Origin: Dillenia suffruticosa
Lineage: Eukaryota > Streptophyta > Magnoliopsida > Dilleniales > Dilleniaceae
NCBI GenBank assembly: GCA_033439265.1
Contig: JAVTVX010000020.1
Coordinates: forward strand, 12,170,001-12,234,000
Direction: 5' to 3'
Length of the DNA stretch: 64,000 nt
Under the pieces are notes generated by a model, which worked only from the letters and a program-made list of their open reading frames with translations, ran no database searches and had not been told where the DNA came from. The translations under genes were made by a program, and so were the position numbers. Positions 10,404-21,148 of this stretch are shown one piece after another. The first letter of the stretch is position 1. Every line of letters starts with the position of its first letter.

Positions 10404-12741
10404 GTGGCCAATTTCTTTACTGAAAGATTATGTTTCTTTATATAAATCTTCATGTACTATGAATCAAAGAAACTTTTCTGTGGCATATCGTCTATTCAGA
10501 TACCCATTTACATGCGAAACTTGTGAGTCTGGGATTTTCCTTTCCTTGCTATTCACTGAATTCGTTAATTAACCCCATATTAGTTAGGATCTGCTTTACA
10601 ACAACTGTTCTGTGATTGTCCTGGTTGCCTTCTTGACAACTTGATCTTCAACCGCATTAATTACTTGTTGAGCAGTTTACTTTGGTATTACTGCCCATGG
10701 TGAGTATACGAGTAAAACATCACGAATTATTGGAGCATTCATGTAAACCTACACCCTGCAAGTCTATTATGTGTGCCTTTGTGCTGCTTTGTCTCAAATA
10801 TCCAACATTGATGCAGCCCATAATGCGTTTCTTTTTGTGGGAGTTAGTTGGCTCTTTCTTTCTTAAACCAGTCAACACTCTAAATACACGTGGGACCTAT
10901 TTATTACGTACAGTATGTAAATGTTAGTACTAATTAGCAAAACTTATGCTTTTGATATGTGAAATTCGACCTTTTTGGACAATGATATAACTAGAAATTT
11001 ATGCTTATGGGATTCTATAAGGACCTTCTTCTAACCGACTTTCACTTGTTTTTGAAGGATTACCGGCAACAATATCCAGAAGTCACTGTTCTTGATCCTC
11101 CAGATGCCATCCAGCATGTATACAATCGGCAATACATGCTACAAGACGTTGCTGATCTGAACTTATCCAATTCATATGGTATCCTTACTATTAGATAAAT
11201 TGGAATAATGCACTTGATATTTTGATCATACATCTTCAAACCCTGATAACATTAGCTTCTAGCTGATACTTGGTATACTTATTCATAATGCAGGTAAAGT
11301 TGGTATTCCAAAGCAATTCGTATTTGAGAAAGACCCCTCATCTCTCCCTGAGTCGGTAATCAAGGCTGGGCTGATGCTACCCCTTGGTATGTCCTGCAAT
11401 TGTAGTTTTTGAGATGTTCTTATCTACAGGTAGTATAGGTTACTATCTTTTCTTCTAGTTTGTTGGCTATCTATGTCAAGTGTGTCTTAACATATGCCCA
11501 ACTACTCTTCAGTTACTGCCTCATTGGCTGATAAAGATTTCAGGAGTTCATTTAACATTTTCCTCGTGGATGCTTCTTCATGTTTCAGTTGCAAAGCCAT
11601 TATTTGCGGATGGAAGTGCAAAGTCACATGAACTATCACTTGCTTTTGATCAGCGTTCTCTGTTAAAGCTGGAACCTCCGCTTGTTCTTCAGGAGTTTGT
11701 TAACCATGGTATCTAATTTGTTCACAAAGTTCCTTTTTAAATTAAATGTGGCTGTCCATATAGAATAACCTTATTTGCTTTGCTGCCTTAGGAGGTGTTA
11801 TGTTCAAAGTCTATGTAGTCGGTGAAGCACTAAAGGTTGTCAGGCGCTTCTCTTTACCTGATGTTTGTAGACGAGAGCTCACAAATAATCCTGGTGTATT
11901 CCGGTTTCCAAGGGTATCTTCTGCGGCAGCATCTGCAGATGAAGCAGATCTAGACCCCGTTGTTGCAGGTGAGTCCCCCCCCCCCGGGGGGAAGTTTTTT
12001 CTCTGTTGCAACTTCTAGAGACTATGGGGTGGTGAACCATTCTTTAGTATATTCTACATTGGGATTTGCTATGTGCTGTTAAAACCTAAGGTTAGATTAG
12101 TAGTTGAGACATTCAGACGGACCTTAGAGGAGGAGTATTGAGCAAGCCATCATGCCTCCTTAAGAGGTTGCATGCTTCAATTCTGAAATTATAAAATAAG
12201 GAATGTTCCATTGAGATATCATCTACAGTGGGCTTTTAAATGCCAAGAGCTGTAGTGTTCGGGTTAGGGTACAAGCTTGAAATGTTGAGAGTGGTCTCTG
12301 AAGTGTTTCTTTTCTTTGCAGAACTTCCTCCCCGGCCTTTGCTGGAGAAGCTTGCTAGAGAACTACGTCGTCGGCTGGTAGCTTTTACTATGTGTTTGTA
12401 TTCCAATGGCTTTTAGAATGGGCTTGGGTCTATTTGTGTATTTATGTCTGCAACTGTCATATGCCGTAGGGTCTTCGGCTTTTCAACTTGGATATCATTC
12501 GGGAGCATGGGACAAGAGATCGATTTTATGTTATTGACATCAACTATTTCCCTGGTAAGTCAATATATAGAACTGGGAAATGAATGCAAACCTTGATGAC
12601 ATTTTCGTTTCTAGTTGTGACATAAACATGAGTGAAAATGCAGGCTATGGAAAAATGCCAGGATATGAGCAGATCTTTACTGATTTCCTTCTAAGCCTTG
12701 TTCGAAGCAAGTACAAGAAACACCTTGCCGACAGTTGTTAA
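7093..12741 (+). CDS. Inositol-tetrakisphosphate 1-kinase, ITPK2/3 type (10 exons)
   Basis: Ten exons join in frame with GT-AG borders: 7093-7298, 8666-8747, 9068-9100, 11058-11178, 11294-11386, 11589-11708, 11792-11968, 12322-12377, 12470-12554 and 12644-12741, giving 356 aa. I chose the ATG at 7093 because MRL matches the N-terminus I recall for the family; the TTG at 7072 is in frame but not a usual start. The protein belongs to the ATP-grasp inositol 1,3,4-trisphosphate 5/6-kinase family, which phosphorylates inositol tris/tetrakisphosphates towards InsP6. Visible family blocks are [10 protein letters not shown] (46-55), [16 protein letters not shown] (116-131), [15 protein letters not shown] (181-195), [20 protein letters not shown] (210-229) and [14 protein letters not shown] (317-330). 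By analogy with human ITPK1 the Mg ligands would be D304, D319 and N321. The acidic residue 12-33 extension is typical of ITPK2/3 rather than ITPK1. No defects seen. Introns 1 (1.37 kb) and 3 (1.96 kb) are longest and hold microsatellites. Confidence 0.95.
7302..7349 (+). repeat. (CT)n microsatellite at the start of ITPK intron 1
   Basis: Intron 1 opens with GTCTCTCTCCCTCC and runs on as an almost pure (CT)n tract starting within three bases of the donor site. A microsatellite this close to a splice donor may vary in length between individuals. Confidence 0.9.
9394..9589 (+). repeat. Duplicated block in ITPK intron 3
   Basis: A block of about 75 bases containing TTAGATATGTTTGTCAGG and TTACATCAC occurs at 9394-9468 and again at 9515-9589, in the same orientation and about 46 bases apart. 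The copies differ at roughly ten positions plus small indels. It looks like a local duplication. Confidence 0.8.
9959..10012 (+). repeat. G-rich tract in ITPK intron 3
   Basis: A stretch of GGGGTGAGGGTGCGGGG type followed by four GGTGGA repeats. It has more than four runs of three or more G with short spacers, the simple pattern for a G-quadruplex on the coding strand. Confidence 0.6.
10350..10399 (+). repeat. (TA)n microsatellite in ITPK intron 3
   Basis: About 24 TA units after GTATATG. A frame with a poly-Tyr-Ile run across it is a translation of the microsatellite. Confidence 0.9.
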
Positions 12742-13600
12742 ACTAGATACCCAATACATGAAAATGGCGCAATGATGACGTGTCGAGAGGTTACAAATTC
12801 AAGGCAATGGTTTCATCTCAGTAACAGTGGGATGTACATACAATATTGTGTGATTTACCAGCAAAGCAGTGACAGGCTTTAAGTTGTACAGAAGGTGTCC
12901 TCCATTGACTTTAAAACAGCTGTTTTCAGTATGAAGGTGTTGGTTGTCTTTTGGCAATAGTCCACACTCTCCCCATTTTCTGTTGCCCGGCTTGCTGTAA
13001 TATTGCTAGGACCGCAGGGATGTGTAGATAAAGTCCCAAGATGGATGGATCATACGCCACTTAGAATTCCTTTTTTTTTTTTTGGGGGGGGGGGTGCATA
13101 ACTGTTGTGCTTATTAACCAATGTCCTTTGTATGTATTATGTTGTTGTAAACATCTCGTTTTAGCTAAATGCTCATGTATATCCTTTGCCGTTCGAAGAT
13201 GAGCAAGATTTGCACAAGTTAATGTTTTGAGAAGCCATAAATTCTTGTTTACTGCTTAACACAGAGCTGGTCGCTTTCCTCGAGCAGGCATATCTTGTGT
13301 CATTGTGTTCGTGACAGAGTTGCTTATATCCAGCTGGGCACAATACATCATGATTCTAATTTTTAAAATTCAATGCTAGGGTTCTACTATTTAAATCAAT
13401 TCTAATTTTTAAACAATCCAACTCAAAAACTAAAAAATCAATTCTAGGGTTCTGCTATTTAAATCAATCTTGGCAATGGATAATCATGTAGAATTAGTAC
13501 TTGTGCAGCCCAAGTGGGGCACTCTAGGCTGCAGATGCCCATAACCAGCCCCATGCCACCAAAGGGGCCTAATGTCAAACAGCTAGTAGAGTGCCAAGAG
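12742..13600 (+). other. ITPK 3' UTR and intergenic sequence
   Basis: Follows the TAA stop. It contains a poly-T/poly-G run near 13070-13095 and, at 13353-13467, two direct copies of a block with TTCTAATTTTTAAA and CTAGGGTTCTRCTATTTAAA, the second carrying about 25 extra bases. No clear AATAAA signal was picked out. No further gene is visible. Confidence 0.5.
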
Positions 13601-13749
13601 GGAACATCAGCAGGGCACCACAAATGGCTGTTTTCCATTTAAATTCATCACTACAGGAATGATTAAAACTCTAAATTCGGTAAAAGCCAAACAAACAAAC
13701 AGCAGAAGCATGGCCACTAACACCATTGAGTGTCGGCTTCGTACAAATT

Positions 13750-14064
13750 CTAAGTTGGGGGTGGTGGTGGAGAAGAGAGAGATGGCTGATCGGTAACATC
13801 TGGTTGAGCAGCAGCGGGAGTGAGGAGGGTCCAGTCGGGAGGGAGAGGAGGAAGTGGAGGATAGACGGCTGGTTTGCGGTTGACGTCGTAAGGCTGGGTC
13901 TTCTTGGGCCGAGTCTTCATGTGATGCGATGTCGCCTTCTTCTTCGGCCTCGACGAGCACTCTATGATCCCCTTCCCTACCATCCGCTTGAGAGTGGTTG
14001 AAGAGTTGGGCATTGGCACCACCGCAACATCAATTCTCAATCCTGAGATTGCCGATGTCCACAT
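13750..14064 (-). CDS. PSRP6: Plastid 50S ribosomal protein cL38 (PSRP6)
   Basis: A single exon encodes 104 aa on the - strand, from the ATG at 14064-14062 to the TAG at 13752-13750. Residues 1-36 (MWTSAISGLRIDVAV...) are rich in Ser/Thr/Val with few acidic residues, as in a chloroplast transit peptide. The mature part begins about residue 37 with SSRPKKKATSHHMKTRPKK, then QPYDVNRKPAVYPPLPPLPP and DWTLL. This lysine- and proline-rich block is the hallmark of the plastid-specific ribosomal protein PSRP6, now cL38, a small structural protein of the plastid large subunit. The C-terminus is a low-complexity Ser/Pro tail of about 24 residues. Length fits the family. Its 5' side faces the terminal repeat of a Mutator-like element about 415 bp away. 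Overlapping frames on either strand are shadows. Confidence 0.93.
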   Translation of the reverse strand: MWTSAISGLRIDVAVVPMPNSSTTLKRMVGKGIIECSSRPKKKATSHHMKTRPKKTQPYDVNRKPAVYPPLPPLPPDWTLLTPAAAQPDVTDQPSLSSPPPPPT

Positions 14065-14215
14065 TTCAGCTCTTGCTTGTTCGCTTCGAATTTAGAATTT
14101 CACAACTTTTGTGAGCCTTTCCTTTGCCCTTAGCTTCTCCGTTATTCGCTGCCTGCCGTCCTGTGTTTGCTTGCTCCCCTTCTCTCACTCCGGGAGCCTT
14201 TCATCAAGTGAAGGT

Positions 14216-14235
14216 GGATAAGTGGCACGTTATCC
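14216..14235 (-). promoter_or_regulatory. I-box / ACGT-core palindrome upstream of cL38
   Basis: The 20 bases read GGATAA-GTGGCACG-TTATCC on the + strand: two inverted GATAA (I-box) motifs flank a CACGT core. They lie about 150-170 bp upstream of the cL38 start codon. Paired I-box and ACGT elements are known light-response modules in plant nuclear genes for plastid proteins. A role here is inferred from position and motif only. No TATA box is evident. Confidence 0.45.
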
Positions 14236-14478
14236 CCTTTCTTCCTATGTAATTACCAAACTAGCCTCCGCTTCTTTTTTTTTAAGGTGGGGGACCTTTA
14301 GAACTTGGAAAAACCACAAAATCACACTTTCACATTTTCTCGAATGACCCCCATAAACTTTTAACTTTTGTAATATTCTCCCCTGAACTCCCAATTTAAC
14401 AAAAATTGTTCCTTCATCCATCCATCCGTTCAACCTAACTGTATTTGGTTAAAATGGCAAATCAATTGGTAGGAAAAA

Positions 14479-14532
14479 CGGCAAATTAACTCAAAAAAAA
14501 ATTTTAAATGACTTACGGAAGAAACAAATTCC
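14479..14532 (+). repeat. MULE terminal inverted repeat, left
   Basis: Aligns with the reverse complement of 21096-21148. Best-conserved parts are AATTAA, the poly-A run, TTTAAAT and GAAACAA. It stands about 415 bp upstream of the cL38 start codon. Confidence 0.75.
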
Positions 14533-14875
14533 ACAAATCACCCATATTTATCGCGGGTTGGACACACAAGTTGGTGTGTCGCTGGTTGAACCCATGACAT
14601 AGACACGTGACTTAGTAAACTCGTCCGTATCAATAATATATGTGTTCAACTATTTCAACATCCGGCTTTCTAAACATACTGTGAAACAAATCTACTAGCC
14701 TAAGCAAACAAGTGTATTCTCTAAACAGTTAAAAAAATTATAATGTCGAAAGAAAAACTAATTTCTTATAAAAAGAACAAAAATAAGAAACAAAACAAAT
14801 AAGATCGAAGAAATAAACATATATAAATGAATGTAATTATTATTAATATAATATAGAATACGAAGTATATGATAT

Positions 14876-16700
14876 CTAACTAACATCGTCGGCTTCTTCT
14901 ATCATAGCGTCAATATCTAAATCTCTCCTAATATATGTAGTGTCTTCATGGGATAGTAAACCCAGATCATGTAACTGTGTGGTCTGAGAGAGTCCTACGT
15001 CACTAAAACGTGGAGGGGAAACATGGTACATCATGCGTGTATCATCTCTCCGAAACTGTGTCCGTCCCTTAACTATACGAACTCCCTTATGTGGGGTCTC
15101 AGGAGTAGAGAAATGAAGGAACTCAAACATAGATGTGTAGAAAGAAACGGAGTCCTCAAACGTAGTGGAAGGTTCTATGATGTCCTATGGATGCTGAGAT
15201 GGGAACAATGACGCATCATGAGACGGTGGCCTCAGACGTGGTTTCGCTCGACTCTGTCGACATCGCTACTTCTCGTTACCTCTCTCAGCACGACCTCTAG
15301 GTGGTCTAGGTCTCAAGAGGTATGTCATGTCATCACTCAAAGCTGAAATGGCTGTATCCGCCACTCCACAGGCATGAACATCCTCAGAGTTTCCTTGAAT
15401 CTGATGTAGCGAATTCCACTATAAAGATCTCGATACACGTTAATTAAAGAAAGAAAGTAAAATAATTGATATAAATAGAAAAAAAAAGAAATTATACACT
15501 TACAACATATCCCAAACAAATTCTCCGCCAACCAATAAATATATGAGAGATGGTGCGGTACCATACGGTATAAGAAGGATCGATAGTGAGTCCAAATGAC
15601 GTGTTAACAGGGACTATATGATCGCGTCAGTGAGTCCAAATCTTGATGTAACGGGCATGCTTGACTAACCAATCTATCTCCTGTGAACCACGTGAGCTAG
15701 TGTCGTGAAATTGATCCTTAGTATCGCAGTGATCAGGAGTGAACTGAAATCCTCTGTACTGATGGATTACTCGATCTGGAAAGTGCCACTCCACAATAGA
15801 AAAACAAATAAGCAGTACGCGGGCATGCCAAATATCTCTGCCCTCATGATAATAGTCGGGGAGGGAAGACAACACGTTCTAAGTGTAAGGCTGTTACACG
15901 ACGTAATCACTCGTCAGTCTATCAAATGTCTTCTTATATACGGTCACGACGTGTATAGAAAAGGAAGTAATATCAAAATCCGCTCTCACACCGCAAAGCT
16001 AGTGGCTCATCCCCCTCTATATATAATCATCGCCCAATAGGAGAATCTCTCCCATACCCAAATCTATAAAAGAATCAGAGCCCCCCTGATCTCATGCGAT
16101 TTTACGTGCGAGGCTATACAAAACTGTCTGTACAAGTAAGCTAAACACCCTTATTACTAGTAATATATATCCCCATTTCCATCGCAAAATATGATCATCA
16201 TCTGCATCGTATGGTAACTCACCGATGAAATCTGACAATCACGGCAAACTCAATGAATGGCCCCTAAAAACCGTGCGTGGAGGTCTAACACTTAATAATC
16301 TCTCACACAGCGCAACCCACAAGAAACCCACCATCCTAGCTATTACGGATATCCCATATAAAGGTAAACCTAAAATAATCTCTACATCCTATAGGATAAC
16401 TATAAGCTCACCGTGGGACATATGAAATATGTATGTCTCCTACCTCCATCTCTCCACTAAGACCATGATGAGATGCCAATCCAACTGAATGAAATGAAAT
16501 CGAGCGACCCCCAAAATGCTCGTCACCTGTAAGAGCGGAAGTACTCTCTCATCAATATGACCATGCCCTAAACGCCATAATACTGTTTCACGTCTATGGC
16601 AAACAAACCAGGTACTGCCATCTCCCTCCCAAACTTTAGTAGAGCGGTGTCCTCACTGCAAGCGTAAAAGATTCGGATCAGTAGGTCCGTGATCTATCTG
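14876..16700 (-). pseudogene. Plant mobile domain (PMD) gene, MAIN/MAIL-like, degenerate
   Basis: Starting near 16700, the - strand reads DPNLLRLQ, then a stop, then GHRSTKVWEG, ETVLWRLG, HIDERVLPLLQV, FHFIQLDWHLIMVLVERWR, a stop, and ETYIFHMSHGELIVIL. This is the start of a plant mobile domain. Further on come GRDIWHARVLLICFSIVEWHFPDRV (15875-15627 frame), DWLVKHARYIKIW and YTVWYRTISHIF, the family's C-terminal blocks. At least three stops and frame changes break it. A 14876-15130 frame may be its tail. PMD proteins MAIN and MAIL1 act in transposon silencing and genome stability; PMD genes also travel inside gypsy elements and MULEs. Here it follows the transposase on the same strand, inside the TIRs. 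Confidence 0.75.
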
Positions 16701-16954
16701 AAACATAAAAAAGTATAACAATTAGCATATATATATATATGTGTACATTAAGAATTAATTATATATCACCACATTATGAAATGCACAAAAAGAAAAGAAG
16801 ACATTTACACCAACATGTTATGAATTGCATAATGCATTAACACATTATGAATTGTATAATAAGAAAAATACACTAACACGTTTAAGTCTTCAAAATATAG
16901 CATACATTAAGAAACACAACAATTAAATATTGATACAAATATAAGAAAATATCA

Positions 16955-19294
16955 TTAATTTGTTGTTGGACAATGTCTTCGATCATGGCCCTCTCGATCA
17001 CAAAGTCCGTACCTCAATTGTCTCGGGCATCTTTTCCTATTATGACCCTCAGCACTACAACTATCGCATGATGTCCGTGTGGATGATTTTCGAAAATCCA
17101 TCTCATTGTGATATCGAGATAATTTAGGTCTTTCTTTTTGACGTCTCGGGGATATATCGGAAATGATTATGGGTACAAATCTATGGGCCATGTCGAATGG
17201 TCTCCAATGGGGAAAAAATTTTGCTCGTATACCTTAAGTTGATGTTCCCATGTATATCATTTCCCGACTATCATATGCACTTTAATCATCGTCCATGTTA
17301 ATGCAGCAATTACATGGGAGTAAGGAATTCTATAGGTTTGCCATTTGTCGCATATACAATGCTCATCCTATATATTGACAATCTGTTTATTGCCTCCCTT
17401 GTACCCATACCATGTCTATCTATGCTGGTTACAACCTCAAAGACCCCATGCTCCCTACTGACAGAATCGATGGTATGAAGGTTAGTCGTGTTCATCTATC
17501 TCCCTAGCATGGCAAAGGCATATTTAGTGTACCGCTCTCATCTTCCAATTTCCGCATTCGCCTCACCCAAAAGAGTCTGAAAATAGGTAACGAAATTATA
17601 AAAAGTTTTAAATACCAAAGAAGAAACTGGTACATTTCTTGCCCTCTTTAACACGGCATTAAAACTTTCACTGATATTTGTGATCATATATCCAAAACGA
17701 ACACCACCATCATTAAAAAGAGTCCATTGTTCGGGAGAAATAATTACAAAATAATCAAGAGTATCTTCTTTGATCTCCTTCATGTTCGCCATATATAACT
17801 CAAATTTCCTTAATTGTGATTGTAATGCAGCAATGGTAGTAACTCTTTTATAAACTTGACTTTTATGGTGCGTATTGAAATTACTAGTGACATGGCGCAT
17901 GCAAAATCACCACACAGCATTAGGAGGCGACCATCCGAACTATGGACAAACAACTGTTGCCCTTATCCCTTCATGTCGATCTAAAATTAAAAAAATTGGA
18001 CCTTCCCTATCTCCAACAACATACTCTCGCACACACCTCAAAAACCATGACCAAGAAGCAAATGACTCTCCATCTACCAATCCGATTGCCAACGGGACAA
18101 TATAATTCGCTCCATTCATACTGCATGTAATCAACAATTTGTGATTATATTTCTTATAAAGATGAGTCTCATCTATACTTATCAATGGCCTACAACTCCT
18201 AAAAGCAATGATACTGGGATCAAATGCCCAAAATAAAGTCTTAAATACCCTTTCTTCTCTTGTGTTAGGTGGACCCAACTTCCAATTTACTTGTGTCTCT
18301 GGATTTTTTTGTACTATTGCATCTAATAACTAATGTAGTTTTCTATAAGAGTTATCTCAATCCCCGTATACCATCTCTATAACTCTTCTCTTTGCTACCC
18401 AAACCCTTCTACAGGAAACTGCATATGTAGATCTCTCGGTCATAACAATTCGAAGAAAAGAAACATTTACACTGGGATCTTCCCTCACATAATTAAGCAA
18501 ATGTCGAGCCATCAAATTTGAATCCAGCAACCTATGATCCGACGTCAACCCAACATTTACACATGTGTAGGGTCCCTCAACCTTTGTAATCACAAATGCA
18601 CTAACTACGTTATACAAGCACGCAATCTCCATCTACAGCCTTAGTCCCTTTGCGTGCAAATTGTAGTCCAAAGTTCAGAGGTTGATTTACCAACCTGAAA
18701 TTGATAGTGGTGTTCAACATGATGCATTTTAACAGTATAAATAAGTTGCTCCTTCGACTCAAATCTCATCCCCTTTTTCAATTCGTCGCTGAAACTCCAA
18801 CTATCAGCTGCCAATCTGTGTTCTCCCTCAAATGTCACATAATCATCACCACCCGGTGCGGTTGTCATGAATGGAATGGATTCGTCGACTCCGCCGCCCC
18901 CATATCTCCGACCACCACCAATGTTTACAGATACTGAAAAAGGGCCTACAATTAACTAGTTCGCACCACCATCACCACTCCCACCACCAATTTCATCATC
19001 TTCCTCTTCATCATCATTATATTCTTCTACCTCTTTTTCTATCATTTCCTCCTCATTAATATCATTATCCACGTCTGCAAAGGTAACATCCACTCGAGAT
19101 TTGATATGTGGATAATTTTCCGTGTAATCACAATCTTGTACCATAGACATTCCACCATCATATGATTTTATGTACAATTCAATAGTCCCACCCACTTCCC
19201 TACTCATCGTAAACTCTATCAAATTAAAAATATCATCATCATCACTTATCAGAACCAATTCAAACCATATATTACCACCTCCCATGTACGACAT
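16955..19294 (-). pseudogene. MULE transposase, degenerate
   Basis: Domains in order on the - strand: an acidic N-terminal part (19294-18956; EEEMIEKEVEEYNDDEEEDDE); the N-terminal MuDR-type domain (18868-18357) with FSDELKKGMRF, GCRWRLRA and GPYTCVN; the DDE transposase (18278-17940) with SIDETHLYKKY and ILDRHEGI carrying two of the three acidic positions, followed by CMRHVTSNFN and NISESFNAVLKRAR (17900-17538); a SWIM finger near 17355-17300 in another frame, CICDKW..YRIPYSHVIA; and a CCHC knuckle (17191-16955) CDSCSAEGHNRKRC, then CDREGHDRRHC. Stops at 18956, 17940 and near 17910, plus frameshifts near 18620 and 17360, make it inactive. The SWIM finger has Tyr where the family has Cys (PYSH for PCSH). 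Confidence 0.85.
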
Positions 19295-19494
19295 GGGAAA
19301 CCGATGAAAAATCTCGACATATCTGAAGAGATTTATTCAAATACCCTTGCATACTACCTTCAACAACTCATTAAAATTACAATTTCTCCGCAGCCTAATC
19401 AACTTTGTCGGATCACGGTCATAACGAACTTCATCCTCCCCGTCATAATTTCACCATTGCTATAGTATCACAGACTTACCATATCTGCCATTAT

Positions 19495-20515
19495 TCTATA
19501 TATATATATATATATATAAAAACAATTTTAAACATTTTATAAATATTCAACAAACATACAAAATTATTTAACAATTTAAAATTAAATTAATTAATAAAAC
19601 AAAAAATACTTTATTAATTAAAATTTTATATTACTAAAAAAATTTATTAGAATATAATATTATATTATAATAAACATTTATAAAACCCTAAACTCACTTT
19701 AAATTTATTTTACAGTTTTATAAATAAATTAACAATTTTATAAAAATACTAATTATAACAACTTTAATATTTAGAATCTTTAGAATAAAATACTAATTTT
19801 AACAATTTTAAATATATTTATAAAAAATGTTACATATTTTTAATATTTACTAATACTTTTATATTAAACTAAAAGTATTAATATATTATATTTTATAACT
19901 ATATTTATTATAACTATAAATATATTTACACATTAATACATTCTAAATTTAAATATGGTCATTTAATTTAAAATATTTTAATGTAATATAATTAAATATC
20001 AACATTAATATTTAATTTAAGTATTAAATTTATTTTAGTAATTAAAATATGGTCACTTTAAAATATTTAAATTTGGTCATTTAAAATATGGTCAAATACA
20101 AAAATTTATAATAATTAATAGTTTAATATAACTATTACTATTTTTTATTTAAAAATCCCCATCAAAATTTAATTCGTACTATATTAACTAACTATTAACA
20201 AAATTTTAATTTACATTAAATTTAATATTTACAATAAAATTACTAACTATTAACTAAATTTCTTATATTAACTAATTTACAATAAAACTACTAACTTAAT
20301 ATTAATCTAGATTAACTAAACATTTAATATTTATTAAATTAATTAATCACACTAAACCCTAATTAATAAGGTCATTAATTCAAAATTAATAACAAAATTC
20401 ATATAAATCTATTCAACATAAAACAAAAATTTTGTCCATAAATGCACATGTTCATCAAATTACACAGCTCAAATAATTTAAATTGAGATAGGAAAAATTT
20501 TATACTTTCGGATTT
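19495..20515. other. AT-rich 5' part of the MULE
   Basis: About 1 kb of over 80% A+T between the transposase N-terminus and the right subterminal region. It holds short repeats such as AATATGGTCATTT/ACTTT (about 19954-20090) and ACTATTAACTA motifs (20180-20300). No coding frame. Confidence 0.6.
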
Positions 20516-20734
20516 TTTTTGAAAAAATACCACCAAATGTTGAATGGTGGAATGTTAAAAGTTGTAGCAGTTTTCTTCTTTCTTCTGAATGGCCAGATCC
20601 AGTGGAATTTGTGGGAGGGGGTTAAGGTTCTTCGTTTGGCCGCGGGAGAGGAGAGGAGAAGAAGAGGGGAGGGTAAAGGCAGAAAGGAAAATGGGAAAGG
20701 GGAGAGAGGGTTTCGGGGGGGGTGAAAAAATGCA

Positions 20735-21060
20735 TATGTCGTGGGTTGAACCTACGGCATATGCTGTCGCATCTTCAACGCGCGACACATGGTGCCGCGT
20801 GTTGAAGGCACGACATGCTTGTCGTGTCTTCAAGATACAGCAAGCCAGGTTGCATGATCAGGACGCGACACGTGGTGCCGCGTCTTGGAAACGCGACCAA
20901 GCTTGCCGCATCTTCAAGATGCGACAAGCCCTGTCGCGTCTTCAAAATGCAACAAGCCCTATCGCGTCTTGCAGACGCTGCAAGCACCTATGACCACTCA
21001 TAGCCATGCAGAGGGTGCCACGTGGCTCTGTCGCAGGTTCAACCCACGAGAAATCCAGTC
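20735..21060. repeat. GC-rich subterminal repeats of the MULE
   Basis: A run of short, partly palindromic units built from GCGTCTTCAAGATGCGAC and AAGCCCTGTCGC variants, with CACGTGGTGCCGCG blocks at 20785 and 20866. The GGTTGAACC motif near each edge also occurs at 14585 near the left TIR. G+C far exceeds the neighbouring DNA. Frames on both strands (RRDKACRIF-like) are repeat translations. Confidence 0.75.
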
Positions 21061-21095
21061 GCGAATCCCACCTACAACAATTGTGTGTTAGATAT

Positions 21096-21148
21096 GAAAA
21101 TTGTTTCTCCCGCAGGATATTTAAATTTTTTTTTGATTAATTCGGTGT
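21096..21148 (-). repeat. MULE terminal inverted repeat, right
   Basis: Reverse complement of the left TIR at 14479-14532; the match runs GAATTAATC, poly-A, TTTAAAT, GGAGAAACAA. The outer limit is uncertain because no target duplication is visible. Confidence 0.75.

Larger units (their letters stand above)
14479..21148 (-). mobile_element. Mutator-like element (MULE) with transposase and PMD gene, decayed
   Basis: About 6.7 kb bounded by terminal inverted repeats. The left end at 14479-14532 (ACGGCAAATTAACTCAAAAA...) matches the reverse complement of 21096-21148 over about 50 bp at roughly 75% identity, including TCAAAAAAAAA, TTTAAAT and GGAAGAAACAA / GGGAGAAACAA. Inside the TIRs both ends carry related subterminal sequence (GGTTGAACC and a CACGTG-like core). 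On the - strand lie a broken MULE transposase and then a plant-mobile-domain gene. The 9-bp target duplication expected of Mutator elements could not be seen, so the ends may be off by several bases. Confidence 0.8.

Noticed and set aside
13607-13960. 117-aa - strand ORF overlapping cL38
   Set aside because: Another frame over the cL38 gene without any recognisable motif. The cL38 frame has the diagnostic block.
18871-19059. His-rich ORF on the + strand
   Set aside because: Antisense of the acidic N-terminal part of the MULE transposase.
20589-20993. 134-aa ORF next to the MULE end
   Set aside because: Its second half is a translation of the subterminal repeats (RRDKAC-type), and the first half is purine-rich DNA without motifs.
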